Shown here: positions 31,123 through 41,725 of the stretch, piece by piece
How the letters are laid out: every line of letters starts with the position of its first letter
How positions within the stretch are numbered: the stretch's first letter is position 1
Assembly (NCBI GenBank): GCA_037044905.1
Contig: JBAOKB010000052.1
Location: 1 to 64,000, forward strand
Direction of reading: 5' to 3'
Length of the DNA stretch: 64,000 nucleotides
Source: Hortaea werneckii
Taxonomy: Eukaryota > Ascomycota > Dothideomycetes > Mycosphaerellales > Teratosphaeriaceae
Position numbers and translations under genes: made by a program
The notes under the pieces: generated by a model
What the model was told of the DNA's origin: nothing
The model's database searches: none
The model's input: only the letters and a program-made list of their open reading frames with translations

Positions 31123-33546
31123 ATGGAGCACGACTTTATGACCTTGCCGATTCTCTCAGAAAAACACTTCCAGGCTGGTACGACTCCAGCAAATGTTAAG
31201 GATCTGGTGGCATATTGCGATGCCCATGACTTGGTCGCAATTGCCACAGAGAACCACGATGTGGTCGTCTACCGCATCAATGGCCAGCCTGCATTCACTA
31301 TCAAGCGCCACAATGGTGATGCGGAAGTGACGGCGCTAAAGTGGAAATGGGACGGCTCTGCCCTCGCGATAGGATGGAACGACGGCAGCTTTGCTTTACA
31401 TTCCGGCGAGAACGGCAGACTGCTAAGTCAAGGCTCTGTGCGCGGCAATGGGAAGGAGAAAGGCTGGAAACTTGACCTTGCACCGGACTTTGGATACGAC
31501 GACGATGACGAGGAAGGAGGGCCGGTTGCTGCGCGGTTTAGCTGGATGAAGCATTCCTCATTTGGCGAATCACACAAGTCCTTAGGCCATGGCACTGAAG
31601 ATGCGTCTTTGGAAAATCTGGAACAGCTGACAACCACCGAGGACTGGTATGCCTCCGTGGCTTCCGACGGAGACGAAAACAATGCAACACTACAGGCGAA
31701 GCGTCAAGACAGCCATTCGGCTGTGTCGGCTCTGGTGAAGACGGTCTCGGACCTGGATCCTACGATCATCATGCCGAAGCTCAGCGCAATCCCTGCTCAC
31801 GGCTTGAGAGCGGGTCCGGATGGGAACAAATTTGCCAGTCAGGCAGCAGTCGATGCTGTCTTCGAAAGCCAATCGAAGGCTGGTAACGACGGCGTAAACA
31901 TTTTGCTCGTGTGTGTGAGCGACGGAAGAATTCTTGTTTTACAAGATGACGAAGTAGAGATTGGCTCGATCAGTACTGGCAGCGGCAAGCCCGTTGCGTG
32001 CTCCTCTCTTGCGCTCAGTTCAACTCATGCTATTGTTTCCACTGCTGAAGACGGTCTCACTACAAGCCTAGCGGATATTCCTATCAGTGCGCTGAGCAGC
32101 CCTCTCCTTCATGCCGTTGCTCTGAACACCAAACGCATCAACAATCTATTGCCTTACGTGACACATACAATTCGTTGCATCCAGCACGACTTCACGACAG
32201 GCTTGAACTTCCCGACTCGTCTGCTCAACAATGCCAACATGGAACTTGCCGAGAAGCAGGAAGAAGGCGACATTGTCTCGAATCTATTTCATCTGGCCAT
32301 GACGACCGAATTTACTGACACAATGAAAGAATGGCTCGTCGATATTGTCAAGGAGACGAACCATAAACGCTGGGACCAGGCTATTAACACGATGTACGCC
32401 AACATCCACAACCACATCTTTGTCAATCTGCTGCCCGCCCTTGACAGATTGGGTATTGCTGCCTCTGCCCTCCGTGGACACGCGAGATGGCATGAAGGCA
32501 CTGACAAGTTCGATGCACCACCAGCGCTTTTCAGCAACATCTTGAGCGGAGTTGACGCTCTGAGACTGATAGCAAAAAAGGCTCTACTTACCGTCATGAC
32601 CGAGCACCGGCAATTCAGAGCCTTCAGTAAATGGCTTCGAGTCATGATCGACGTGGGCGTGGCAGGACCAGGGACGAAAGGTGCGGCCGAAACAGAGGAG
32701 CGAGAAGTTCCGAATTTGGATTTTCCTCTGATCCTCGCGTACATTAAAGACATCCTCTCCGGATCCTCGTTAGCAGCCTATGTTAACCAACTAGAAGGCC
32801 TACGAGGCGAAGTAAGCAGTAGCAGAGAGCTTTTCGCGAAGCCAGAGTTGAACGCTGTGGGTTATGACAAGACTGCAGCAGCACTTCAAAGCCTTGCTGG
32901 AGGCTCTCTTGGTACACAAGAACCGGCGCTCAACATGCCATGTACAGCTGTTTATCTCTCCGCTCATGTCAGGCAGATGGATGAGCAAGTCACCAAGTGG
33001 CAAGGTCGTGTGCTTACGGAGCCTGAAAGTGTGCCTCTGCAGGGAGCGTCGCACAACACAAGGCTTCTAGATACAGTAATGAGGACTGATGCTAACTCTC
33101 CATCTCTTGCTTGCACGATTGAAACGCTTGAAGTGGAAGGGGAGAGCCCACAGCAGGTCATGGTGCGTACGATATACAGTGAGCATACCGATCCTTCCGA
33201 GAAGAAGGAAAAGATGCTCAGCCCGGCTTTTATTCAGTTCTCAGCTATGGAAGTCGTAGATGCAAAGTTCTACGCGAACGACATTCTCGCTCTTGTTCGG
33301 GACGATGAGAATACCTATTACATCATCCAGGCCAATCAGCAGAGACAGGTCCGCATAGCCATCGCATCTGCAGACGGATTCATTCCAGAACATCTAGTTG
33401 TTGGAGGTCGACGGGGCAAAATGGTCTGCTTGCTCTTTGCCAATGGCGGACTGGAGTGGAAGGCACTTGACCTTGATACTAAGGCGTCCGTGGAAAAAGC
33501 GGAGGAGGATGTGGTGGATGATTTCGACATGAGCGGCATGGATTAG
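31123..33546 (+). CDS. apc4: anaphase-promoting complex subunit 4
   Basis: Scaffold subunit of the APC/C ubiquitin ligase, linking the platform to the TPR lobe (family knowledge). Single exon, 807 aa. The N-terminal WD40 region begins FMTLPILSEKHF, with a first blade DLVAIATENHDVVVYRI and a second AEVTALKWKWDGSALAIGWNDGSF, which is the typical APC4 WD40 start. The central part is a helical ANAPC4 domain (from about residue 290: DIPISALSSPLLHAVALNTKRINN, then NLFHLAMTTEFTDTMKEWLVD and KRWDQAINTMY), followed by further propeller-like strands. It ends in an acidic tail (VEKAEEDVVDDFDMSGMD). The length is typical of filamentous fungi. The start is the first ATG and precedes the conserved N-terminus directly. 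Confidence 0.9.
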   Translation: MEHDFMTLPILSEKHFQAGTTPANVKDLVAYCDAHDLVAIATENHDVVVYRINGQPAFTIKRHNGDAEVTALKWKWDGSALAIGWNDGSFALHSGENGRLLSQGSVRGNGKEKGWKLDLAPDFGYDDDDEEGGPVAARFSWMKHSSFGESHKSLGHGTEDASLENLEQLTTTEDWYASVASDGDENNATLQAKRQDSHSAVSALVKTVSDLDPTIIMPKLSAIPAHGLRAGPDGNKFASQAAVDAVFESQSKAGNDGVNILLVCVSDGRILVLQDDEVEIGSISTGSGKPVACSSLALSSTHAIVSTAEDGLTTSLADIPISALSSPLLHAVALNTKRINNLLPYVTHTIRCIQHDFTTGLNFPTRLLNNANMELAEKQEEGDIVSNLFHLAMTTEFTDTMKEWLVDIVKETNHKRWDQAINTMYANIHNHIFVNLLPALDRLGIAASALRGHARWHEGTDKFDAPPALFSNILSGVDALRLIAKKALLTVMTEHRQFRAFSKWLRVMIDVGVAGPGTKGAAETEEREVPNLDFPLILAYIKDILSGSSLAAYVNQLEGLRGEVSSSRELFAKPELNAVGYDKTAAALQSLAGGSLGTQEPALNMPCTAVYLSAHVRQMDEQVTKWQGRVLTEPESVPLQGASHNTRLLDTVMRTDANSPSLACTIETLEVEGESPQQVMVRTIYSEHTDPSEKKEKMLSPAFIQFSAMEVVDAKFYANDILALVRDDENTYYIIQANQQRQVRIAIASADGFIPEHLVVGGRRGKMVCLLFANGGLEWKALDLDTKASVEKAEEDVVDDFDMSGMD

Positions 33547-34013
33547 GTGGTTCTCCATGGAGCGTACAAGTTTCGAGTGTGGCGCTCATGCCCAGTCCCG
33601 GCGAAGAAGCGTTGATATACTTACTTGTCAGGTCGTTCGCAAATGGCGAACTTAAGGAAGCATGCGTTGCATTCGCCTCGTTGTACACGCATTCGCGCAC
33701 ATGCCCGTCTTCAACGCCACTCGCTCTGTCTCACGAAGCCTTGACGCGTTTGAAGGGCAGCACAGCCATCAGCAGACTGAAACACGTCACGCCAAGATGA
33801 AACGCGGCGCCAAAACGCGGACTCCGCATCATCGGCGCGTAGGCCCGCGCTCGCCGCTGCAGGGTCGCCGAGCTACTTGAGCCTCGTGGCCGTCCCGTTC
33901 TACATACACCGTCATCGCATAAACATCTTGTGCCTGCTATCTATCCCAACCACTGCACCATATTCTGCTTGCGGAACTCTTGCGCGAGACATAGACAGTA
34001 GCACGTCAGCAAC
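33547..34013. other. intergenic
   Basis: Spacer between APC4 and the LSB5-like gene, both on the plus strand. No additional gene is seen. Confidence 0.45.
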
Positions 34014-35785
34014 ATGAGCAAGATGAAGCGCTTCACGAACCTTCTTCGCACAAAAAGTACGCATGTCGGAGCGACAGCACTGTGCCATGGCAAACGCCCG
34101 CTGACCTTTGGATACAAGGCTCCGAGAACTCACACGCATCTACCTCACAAAGCTTCTCGAACGCGCCTCCTGACTCTCCAGAAGCCGCTGCCAGCCAGAG
34201 CGTGCGCTCCTTTTGCGAAGGCGCCGACGAACTCAATCCAGACGAGGACGCCATATTTCTTCCTGCCATCGTCGAGAGCGCAGAGTCCTCGCCTGCTGCC
34301 GCTGCCGCCTGCGCATATCAGATCCGGAAATTCCTAGCCAAAGGATGGAGTTCGAAACCCCGCGTGCAGTACAATGCGATCATGCTTATTAGGATATTGA
34401 GCGACAACCCTGGAGCGACATTCACGAGGAATTTTGATAAAGCGTTTGTAAGCACTGTGAAGGAACTACTGAGAGGCTGCAGGGACAAGAGCACGCAGAC
34501 AATCATGAGAGAGACACTGGACTCGTTGGAGGTCAATAAGAGTTACGATGAGGGTCTCCAGCAGCTGCTGCTAATGTGGAGAAAGGAAAAAGGTGCAAGT
34601 GGAAGTCTCAGTCGCCCATCGCATGGCAGAGGTTTGTCCAATGCGATGGCAAACGGGCAGCCTTACCCACCTCAAATGCAGCAAGTAGAGCAGATGGGCT
34701 ACGTAAACGGCGCGACGTCGAATGGGCACTACCCGCGAAATCAGCTTCCACCACCTTCAGAGCTTGCAAGTAGGATTGAGGAAGCAAAGAACACAGCAAA
34801 GATCTTGATGCAGCTTGTGCAATCTACACCGCCGGAAGATTTGAAGGGCAACGAGTTGATCAAGGAATTCTCTGAACGCTGCCAAAGTGCCCAAAAGAGC
34901 ATGCAGAGCTATTGCAATTGCGACAATCCTCCACCAGATGACGACACTTTGCAGACTCTTATTGAGACGAATGAGCAGCTCAGTCTGGCAGGGAGCAGAT
35001 ATCAAAGGGCGGTCTTATCGGCACGAAGAACAATGGGTGCGCAAGTGCAAACGCCGCCGGCTCTGCAAGAGCAACCGAATGGCGGTTACATGAGTACCGG
35101 CAGTGCTTTTGCTGCACCGTCAGCTTCGCATCAGGATTATACAGGATCCACAGCTGCTGCACAGCAAAACACCGCCTTTGGAGGATACCAACAGCCCCAG
35201 CAGACTTTTGCCCAGCCAGCCAACCATGAAGTCTTTCAACCCCCTCCTGGCCCCCCTCCAAAGATGGCAAACGGCATTCAGCCAGGGTCATATCCACCAC
35301 GACAAGAACAGTACCAGCCTGCAGCAACCAACCCGTTCGAAGACCCAGAAGAGTCGCTATACGATGATCGACCCGCGCAACGGCCTCAACAGCCACCTTC
35401 TCAAGGCTTTGCTGTTGATGCCACAGACCCCTCTGATTTCGCCCATCCTGCATCCGGGCGCCAAAGGAGCAACACATTTGATCTGGAGAATGCGTACTCG
35501 GCTCCTTCGCACAATTCTTCAATATCAGCGCCTTCGCCGACCTTCACACGTGATGGGCGAGCCAGTGAAGCCGGAATGAGCGAGGTGAGTCCGCAGGCGT
35601 CTCCCCAGGACACTCGGCATGGTTCAGGCCCACGGCCTGGGCCCGGACCCTGGCATCACTCAGGGATTACACCCAGTTACATGGGACGGCAGAACAGTGC
35701 TGCAGATGGACTGACGATGCATGGTGCGCAATCGGATCCCGAAGTCGCTGAGTTGGATGGTAGGGGAAATGCTGGTGGAAGATGA
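34014..35785 (+). CDS. lsb5: VHS-GAT domain endocytic adaptor (LSB5-like)
   Basis: Exons 34014-34056 and 34119-35785 (62-nt intron, ctgacc branch) give 569 aa beginning MSKMKRFTNLLRTK. Residues about 15-150 form a VHS/ENTH-like helical superfold (DEDAIFLPAIVESAESSPAAAAACAYQI, LAKGWSSKPRVQYNAIMLIRIL). Residues about 215-320 form a GAT three-helix bundle that would bind ubiquitin and Arf-type GTPases (ELASRIEEAKNTAKILMQLV, TLIETNEQLSLAGSRYQRAV). The Pro/Gln-rich tail carries one NPFED sequence, an NPFxD endocytic motif recognised by Sla1 in yeast, which matches Lsb5, a Las17/Sla1 partner at cortical actin patches. The assignment rests on domain order plus this motif; another VHS-GAT protein (Vps27/GGA group) is less likely because no FYVE or ear domain follows. 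Confidence 0.82.
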
Positions 35786-36105
35786 TTTGTCGCACAGCGT
35801 GACCGATGCATCAGTGCGGACTGAGCGCACCTTTTTGAGCGAGTGATTTCAATCTAGCGGACTACTACATGACAGCGCGTCGAGACTTTCAGGCTTTGAG
35901 CGAGATACCAATTTATGTACAGGTCCTTGTTTGCAGTGCACTCTCGGCTCACATTCTCCCCGCACCCCACGTTGGGATTTCCCGCTCGTTCAGTTCCCGA
36001 CAGCTCACTTTCTCCACAGATTCAACTGGGCGAGCTTTCGGATCGAAACGCCAACCATACCACCATTGCAAGCCTGTTTCATGCGCCACAAAAAGTGTAC
36101 TCAAT
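35786..36105. other. intergenic / 5' leader of the sulfatase gene
   Basis: The sulfatase frame is open here back to an ATG at 35869, but the extra residues lack homology-like character and do not look like a signal peptide, so they are treated as leader. Confidence 0.45.
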
Positions 36106-37659
36106 ATGACGAGCGAGCATAGAAACGTCCTGCTCGTAGTAGCAGATGACCTTGGTTTAATGCTGGGATGCTACGGCCTCGATGCAATCGAGACCCCACA
36201 TGCTGATGCACTTGCCGCTGACGGGACGAGATTCACCAACGCATTCGCGAGCACTGCAAGTTGCAGCGGCAGCCGCTCGACCATCTACACTGGACTCCAC
36301 ACCCACCAGAATGGACAGTACGGTCTCTTGCAAGGCTGGTGCCACTTCCAAACCCACGATCACATCGAAACAACGCCACACGTCTTCAACTCCCTCGGCT
36401 ACCAGACCGGCATCGTCGGGAAAGTGCACGTAGGTCCCCGCCAGGTCTATCCCTGGGAATGGTATGCGCCGAGTATGACGCGGGATGTGCGTGCCAATGC
36501 CGCAGAAGCCGGACGGTTCTTCGATAAGGCCCAAGAGACGAACAGGCCGTTCCATCTCACCGTCGGTCTGAGGGATCCGCATCGAGATGAGTCGCGGGAA
36601 GGGTTCGGTAACGATGAAAGTGATGTCCGAGATATTAAGGTTCCGGATTATAGACCTGAAGATGTCGAGATCCCGCCTTTCATCTCGGATGTTCCTGAAT
36701 TACGCACGGAGCTTGTGGAGTATTACAAGTCTGTCAGTCGTATGGACTATGGTATTGGCCTTCTCAGGGAGGAGCTGCGGAAGCGGCGTCTTGATCACAA
36801 AACTCTGGTTATTTTCGTTTCTGATAATGGGAGCCCGTTTCTCAATTCAAAGACGACCTTGTACGATGCTGGTGTACGACTGCCGTTGTTGGTGTACCAA
36901 CCAGGCAGCATCGGAGGCGTCGTCAATCCGAATATGGTATCTTTCCTGGATACACTGCCGACCTGCATTGCCTGGGCGGGTGCTCAAGACAATCAGATCA
37001 GAACAGAGAATACTGGAAAGTCTCCGCCGAGAAGAGGGAAGTCTTTCCTTCCGATTCTTTCCCGGAACTCAATATTACCTGAAGTCGAGTGGCGACAGCA
37101 CGTCTTCGGCTCGCACACGTTTCACGAGATTCAGAACTACTGGCCTACCCGCTTCCTCCGCAACCACCGTTTCAAGTACCATCGGAACATAGCATGGCGC
37201 CTAGACTTCCCATTCGCCTCGGACCTGTACTGCTCGTTGTCATGGGAGGGCATCCGTAATGCTGCTCAAGGCGCAAATGAAAATGATAATACAGACACTC
37301 CGGAAGTAATGCTCGGCCGCAGACGACTACAGCATTACCTCTTCCGTGGACCCGAGGAATTATTCGACATGGAGAACGACCCGGAAGAGATTGAAAATCT
37401 TGCAGAGAACCCAAAGTATGCCGATGTAGTGAAAGAGATGCGCACTCAGCTTGAGACGGAGCAGTATGAAACTGGTGATGTCTGGCTTTTCCGCGATGGC
37501 GTCAGTACTATTACAACGTTGCATGCTCAGCAGAAGTACGGGCTTAAACTCGTGGATCGATTGGACTTTGATCATAGACGACCTGGTAATGCTACCGGAC
37601 CACATTGGGTTCCGCCGGAGACAGAGTCCAATCCAGCAAATATGGTAGAATTTGGATAG
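36106..37659 (+). CDS. type I sulfatase (heparan-N-sulfatase-like arylsulfatase)
   Basis: Alkaline-phosphatase superfamily sulfatase, 517 aa from the ATG at 36106. RNVLLVVADDLG provides the metal-binding Asp pair (residues 14-15). The catalytic residue is Cys53 within SCSGSR, the position normally converted to formylglycine in a C-x-P/A-x-R context. TIYTGLHTHQNGQYG, GIVGKVHVGP, TVGLRDPHRDE and VIFVSDNGSPF follow as further active-site segments. The C-terminal HYLFRGPEELFDMENDPEE region is the usual end. By eye it is nearest to sulfamidase/SGSH-like fungal enzymes; the substrate is unknown. An upstream ATG at 35869 would add 79 residues, but the fold starts immediately after 36106. The gene is convergent with the GFA gene, only 60 bp away. 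Confidence 0.88.
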   Translation: MTSEHRNVLLVVADDLGLMLGCYGLDAIETPHADALAADGTRFTNAFASTASCSGSRSTIYTGLHTHQNGQYGLLQGWCHFQTHDHIETTPHVFNSLGYQTGIVGKVHVGPRQVYPWEWYAPSMTRDVRANAAEAGRFFDKAQETNRPFHLTVGLRDPHRDESREGFGNDESDVRDIKVPDYRPEDVEIPPFISDVPELRTELVEYYKSVSRMDYGIGLLREELRKRRLDHKTLVIFVSDNGSPFLNSKTTLYDAGVRLPLLVYQPGSIGGVVNPNMVSFLDTLPTCIAWAGAQDNQIRTENTGKSPPRRGKSFLPILSRNSILPEVEWRQHVFGSHTFHEIQNYWPTRFLRNHRFKYHRNIAWRLDFPFASDLYCSLSWEGIRNAAQGANENDNTDTPEVMLGRRRLQHYLFRGPEELFDMENDPEEIENLAENPKYADVVKEMRTQLETEQYETGDVWLFRDGVSTITTLHAQQKYGLKLVDRLDFDHRRPGNATGPHWVPPETESNPANMVEFG

Positions 37660-37719
37660 CTTCGAACTTGATTTAGTAAAACATTCATTTCAAAGAAAGT
37701 CTCCAAGCACCCCTCGACC

Positions 37720-38265
37720 TCACCCTTCTTTCCCCAAAGCAACCTGCATCTCCTCTTCAAACCCCTTTGAAAACCTCTCGTACTTCGGAACCTCATCGTT
37801 GATATCATACCACCAAGCCTTCTGCCCCGCAAAAATATGTTCCTCCACTCTAAACGCCGCCCGCGCACTCTCCCCCTTCACACTCCCCTGATCCAGACAC
37901 CCCATCGCGATCCCCGTACTGCCCGGTCGATGCCTATACCGCATGGCCAACGGGGTCCGACAACTCACACAGTACGCGCGCTCGCCTAGCTTTGAAAGTC
38001 GGAGGTAGGCGATCCCGCCTATATCGTCCTTGGGGAATCCCTGATAGCGGAGTTTTTCCTGGTTGTCGTATAGCGTCAGTGCATCCGAGGCCGTCTCGGC
38101 ATAGGCTTGGAAAGGTCCGCTGGAGAGCTTTTGGCAGGTGATGCAGTGGCAGGCTGAGCAGGACATGGGGAGTTGGGTGCTTTGGAGGGTTATGCGGGTG
38201 CAGGCGCAGCTTGCTTTGAAGGCTGCTGTCTCAGGGACTGATTGCGGTTTCTTCTCGGATTCCAT
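37720..38265 (-). CDS. GFA/CENP-V domain zinc protein
   Basis: Small cytosolic protein of 181 aa with the zinc ligands of the glutathione-dependent formaldehyde-activating enzyme fold. These are C20-x-C22 (SCACTR), a C36-x2-C39-H-C41-x2-C44 cluster (CSACHCITCQK) and a later C-x2-C pair (YCVSCRTPL). A segment LSSGPFQAYAE follows the cluster as in the family, and the C-terminal WYDINDEVPKYERFSKG is typical of fungal members. Most such proteins have no proven activity, and glutathione/formaldehyde chemistry is only a family association. The start is the ATG at 38265; the codons just upstream begin with TTG. It overlaps nothing and converges on the sulfatase gene. Confidence 0.88.
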   Translation of the reverse strand: MESEKKPQSVPETAAFKASCACTRITLQSTQLPMSCSACHCITCQKLSSGPFQAYAETASDALTLYDNQEKLRYQGFPKDDIGGIAYLRLSKLGERAYCVSCRTPLAMRYRHRPGSTGIAMGCLDQGSVKGESARAAFRVEEHIFAGQKAWWYDINDEVPKYERFSKGFEEEMQVALGKEG

Positions 38266-38560
38266 TGTTTTCAAGAAGAGATCAGTGCGGCTGGGTTTGG
38301 AGGGTTAAGATGTTGTCGGTAGCTCTGAGATGGAGTTTAAGAGGGTGTTACTGATGGCTTACTAATGACGCCACCGCATGTCAGAAGAAGGGCGCGCGGT
38401 GACAGAATTCTAGGATGTACAAGTAGAGGGGTAAATGACTGCTCTGAAGCTGGGAAGGGATGGCATGGGGTTTGTGTCAATGACATAGGCTATGGATGTC
38501 TAATTCGGATCTACTTGAATATATTGCATCCTCTTAAATCTAACTTCCCATCTCGTGAAC

Positions 38561-39812
38561 TTACATGCTGCTATAGGCGGTTGGATATGAAGCAGCAGTA
38601 GTACTCATAGTCACGTTGTAGATGGGTGTCGTGATGCCTGCTGTGGTTCCCGCGGATGCGGTCCCGCTACAAACGCAGCCACCGGAGCCGCTTGTAATTG
38701 GAGGCAAAGCACAGTGCGTACTAGTTGTGAACGGAGTATCGCTCGGGGCAGGTCCAGATGACAAGAACTCAGCCTTGACCAAGACTGGAATGACTGCTCC
38801 TGTGTTCAGACTGAAAGACTGATGGCCAAGCACTCGCAGCATGCTGGCTATCTCGCCGGAGTGAGAAGTTATCGAAATCCAAGTGTGATCGTCGTTACTG
38901 AAGACCGAGTCCAAGGCGATCTTCGATCGCTTGTCCTGGCCATCACTGGTCTCGCCCGTGACACCGTTCCAGTAAGGATCGATCTCCGCGAAACCTTCTT
39001 CGATGTTCCAGTCAGGGAACAGGTTCTGAACGTAAGTCTTGCTGCGTCGCCAGTCACAAGTGTGCAAGCTAATGCCCTCGCGGAAGAACTCCTTGACGGT
39101 CGGTACGAAAGGATAGTACTCCGGAGTTGGAATGTCGGCGAACGTTAGGTTAGCGGTCCGGAGGCAGCGAGTAAGTGGCGAGGAGTAGTAAGACTGCGGG
39201 TGTGGAATGTGCTGGCTTGCAATCCTGCTCTTCCAGTAGGAGTTGGCAATGAGAGCTTGCTCGATACCCTCTTCGGTCAAGTCCGGATCTTTCCAGGAAA
39301 CGGTCTCGTTGCCATTTTTCAGCGACCAGTAGCACTGCGTGATGTCAGCCTCGGATCATTGTATTTCAACGGTAAAAGCTATCGTGCTTACATTCCATGC
39401 TGGAGTGCCATAGTAGTCCTGAGCTGCATTATGAAACCCTTCACCATGTCGACCCATGAACAAAACTTTATAAACAGTGTTTAGCGGTGCTTGATTGTTC
39501 AGCAATTGCACTTGAGCCTCAAACTTCTGCCATTGAGTGAGGTTGCCGGCCAGATCAAGATCGGGGTAGGTGCGGTTCATCAGACCGAAGTTGTAGGCCG
39601 TCTACTAATTGTATTAGCATCATCGGCTCGAAGATTGATGAGCGAGTTCATACATAATCGAACGTCTCTGGATCGGTGTAGGGCTCATCTTGAAGAAAAT
39701 AGCCATTCACGGTTTCATAGTGAATATACCCGGAACTCGAGCTGGTGTCGTTCATGTATTGCGCAGAAGCACCAGCTCCGCCAGCGAGAGCAAAGGCAAT
39801 GGACACACGCAT
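38561..39812 (-). CDS. secreted histidine phosphatase (phosphoglycerate-mutase superfamily)
   Basis: Minus-strand exons 39812-39654, 39601-39392 and 39334-38561, all phase 0, give 380 aa. The first exon encodes a signal peptide (MRVSIAFALAGGAGASAQ). The phosphate-binding motif is FMGRHGEGFHN with His near residue 105. YYSSPLTRCLRTA supplies the second Arg segment, KEFFREG the third, and TWISITSHSGEIASML the partner His block. This corresponds to fungal PGM-like branch-1 histidine phosphatases, which act on unidentified phosphoesters outside the cell. The C-terminal 70 residues are Ser/Thr/Gly-rich with a CVC pair, suggesting an extracellular low-complexity tail. Introns have standard GTATGA/GTAAGC donors. 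Substrate unknown. Confidence 0.85.
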
Positions 39813-40187
39813 CTTGATAAGTTCAAGAGTCAGGTTGGGAGGAATTGGTACAGTTGGGAAGAGGGGACCTTCTACAGCTCATGTACCGGCCTCTTTTGTA
39901 TGGCAGCATCGCCAAAAGGCCATCGGTTGAGTCGACGGCGCCATGCATCTCGTCCGGGAATACTGTAGACGAGCCGCTGCCTGCGCCTCGAATTCGTGCG
40001 CGATAGGTGCATAATTGAGACAAGGTGTAGTCGACCGGATGAATCAAGATGCGAAGTTCCACCCACGTGGACCTTTCGCCGGCTCCACCCGCGAATGCAC
40101 TTCAGGGGCTTGAACATCACGCCCTTTTAAACGATCGACCTCATATCTCGCCAGAACATCACCATTGCTCATCGTGCATAGTAACGC
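39813..40187. other. intergenic
   Basis: Promoter side of the histidine phosphatase gene and 3' side of the next minus-strand gene. Nothing further is recognised. Confidence 0.45.
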
Positions 40188-40925
40188 CTAGCTTTGCTTG
40201 CGCCGACGGAGTCGGTGAGGAACGACTGGGATACGCTTTGTCCATAGCGGTCGTCGTCGAGATGCTTTATTGGCCACTTCATCTACCACGTTCAGATATG
40301 GTATTTCCTCGCTGTTTGATTGCTTCATCTTTGATCCACTGTCTCCGGACGAGCATGTAAGGTCTCGGCAGCTTTCACTATGTATCTGACCTTCAGCCGC
40401 CAAAAGAAGTTGCTCCGTCTGGCTCAACAATCTCCCAGTGTATTCGAACGATATCGGATCAAACACCGCCCCGCAATGCCTCCCCCGGACCTGAAGATCC
40501 AAGCAAGCGACCTGAAGTTCAGACCTGTCCTCGCTGTTGACAAATCCAATGCCGGTCTTCAGCCAGCTTTTCCAGCCCCAGGTTCTCCAAGGATTCACCA
40601 GATGAACATCGACTGTGGATGCTGGCTTGCCAGCATGCACCGCATGAAGACGCTCGTTGATGCAGACGTTACAGTTGAAGGGTCTGTCAAGATCCTTGGG
40701 GTTGGAATACCGGACGAAGGCGCCTATGCAATTTGCCGCGCAGACTTCGGGGTAGTCGGTCATGATCTTATGGCCGCACTTCAGCGCGTGAATGAGATCG
40801 CCTGCTGTACAAGGGCTATCGATGTGAGCTCCGACGTATGGAGATAGACGCTGGAGACTCTCTGGTGTTAGATGATGAAGTTTTCCGGCCCATTGTTCAG
40901 CACTAGTCGCACGGAGGGAGGTCAT
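40188..40925 (-). CDS. CGH-module protein A (unknown function, zinc-binding-like)
   Basis: From the ATG at 40925 it encodes 245 aa. A Cys/His module occupies 40662-40811: C-x6-H-x3-CGH-x-I-x-T-x3-E-x-C-x2-NC, then 16 residues and FNCNVC. The eight Cys/His could bind two zinc ions (inference). C-terminal to it are a W-rich segment (NPWRTWGWKSW) and LQVRGRHCGAVF, both matched in the neighbouring paralog at 41726-42820. The C-terminus is basic (RRRPLWTKR, RLRRRKQS). The frame stays open upstream to about 41180 without an ATG, so a further 5' exon is possible; one candidate acceptor lies near 41187. I do not recognise a named domain. The gene is part of a local cluster with the next two entries. 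Confidence 0.62.
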   Translation of the reverse strand: MTSLRATSAEQWAGKLHHLTPESLQRLSPYVGAHIDSPCTAGDLIHALKCGHKIMTDYPEVCAANCIGAFVRYSNPKDLDRPFNCNVCINERLHAVHAGKPASTVDVHLVNPWRTWGWKSWLKTGIGFVNSEDRSELQVACLDLQVRGRHCGAVFDPISFEYTGRLLSQTEQLLLAAEGQIHSESCRDLTCSSGDSGSKMKQSNSEEIPYLNVVDEVANKASRRRPLWTKRIPVVPHRLRRRKQS

Positions 40926-41725
40926 TCGTTTAGCTCTGGTGGCTTCGATCTGAATCTCAGACTTGGGGGTATGCCTCTCAGGCAAATGTTCGACTAATGG
41001 GATCCCTCTGTTGGCATGACACTCGGCATATGAGTTGCCTGGATGATTCCGATATGCTAGCTCTGGCACGACCGCCTGGAAATCCTTGGGTAGGAGTATA
41101 ATTACTGGAGACTCTTCACTATCGTTGTTCGACGGCTTAATTATGGCCGAAATCGCTCGCGGAGTGCTGGACCTTGGTCAATGAATCTATCGTCGTAAGG
41201 TTGGCAGAGGATGCCGCCTCGTTAGTACAACCCTGTGTGTCTTTGTCAGGTCGCGACACAGCCAAAGCTACTGGGCTATAGAACGCTTTTTCGTCGTATA
41301 TAACGAGAGTCGTATACTTAGAATGAGAAGTACATGGTCCTCGGACTGCAATAGCACTGAATGTGCTCAAGATCGACACTGCGCTCAGACATGTGCATAC
41401 TCGACGGAGTCACAACTACACCCTTTCATGTGCAGTCTACAAGCAGGAAGCCCTACGTTCACTGAGAATTACGGCAAGAATCAAACATCAAAATCGATGC
41501 TAGGGATGGGTTGTTTTGCATGTCTTCATCAGCACATCACAGACAGTGCAAGCTGTGACAACACCTGTGGCGTTGCATCTGCATGGTGACTAGCAACTAG
41601 AACGCCTGATTTAGGAACGCAGCGAGTTCTTCTGTCTCAAAACCATCTCGTAAGAGCAAAGATATCTTCTTCTCGCAAGCAAAGTCAACGCTTTCCGAAG
41701 AACTTGTACTGTGGGACAAACAACT
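40926..41725. other. spacer between two CGH-module paralogs
   Basis: 40926-41180 is open in the frame of the downstream gene and may be coding. The remainder shows no supported gene. Confidence 0.4.

Noticed and set aside
35869..36105. N-terminal extension of the sulfatase
   Set aside because: The 79 extra residues lack a convincing signal peptide or family match; the sulfatase fold begins right after the ATG at 36106.
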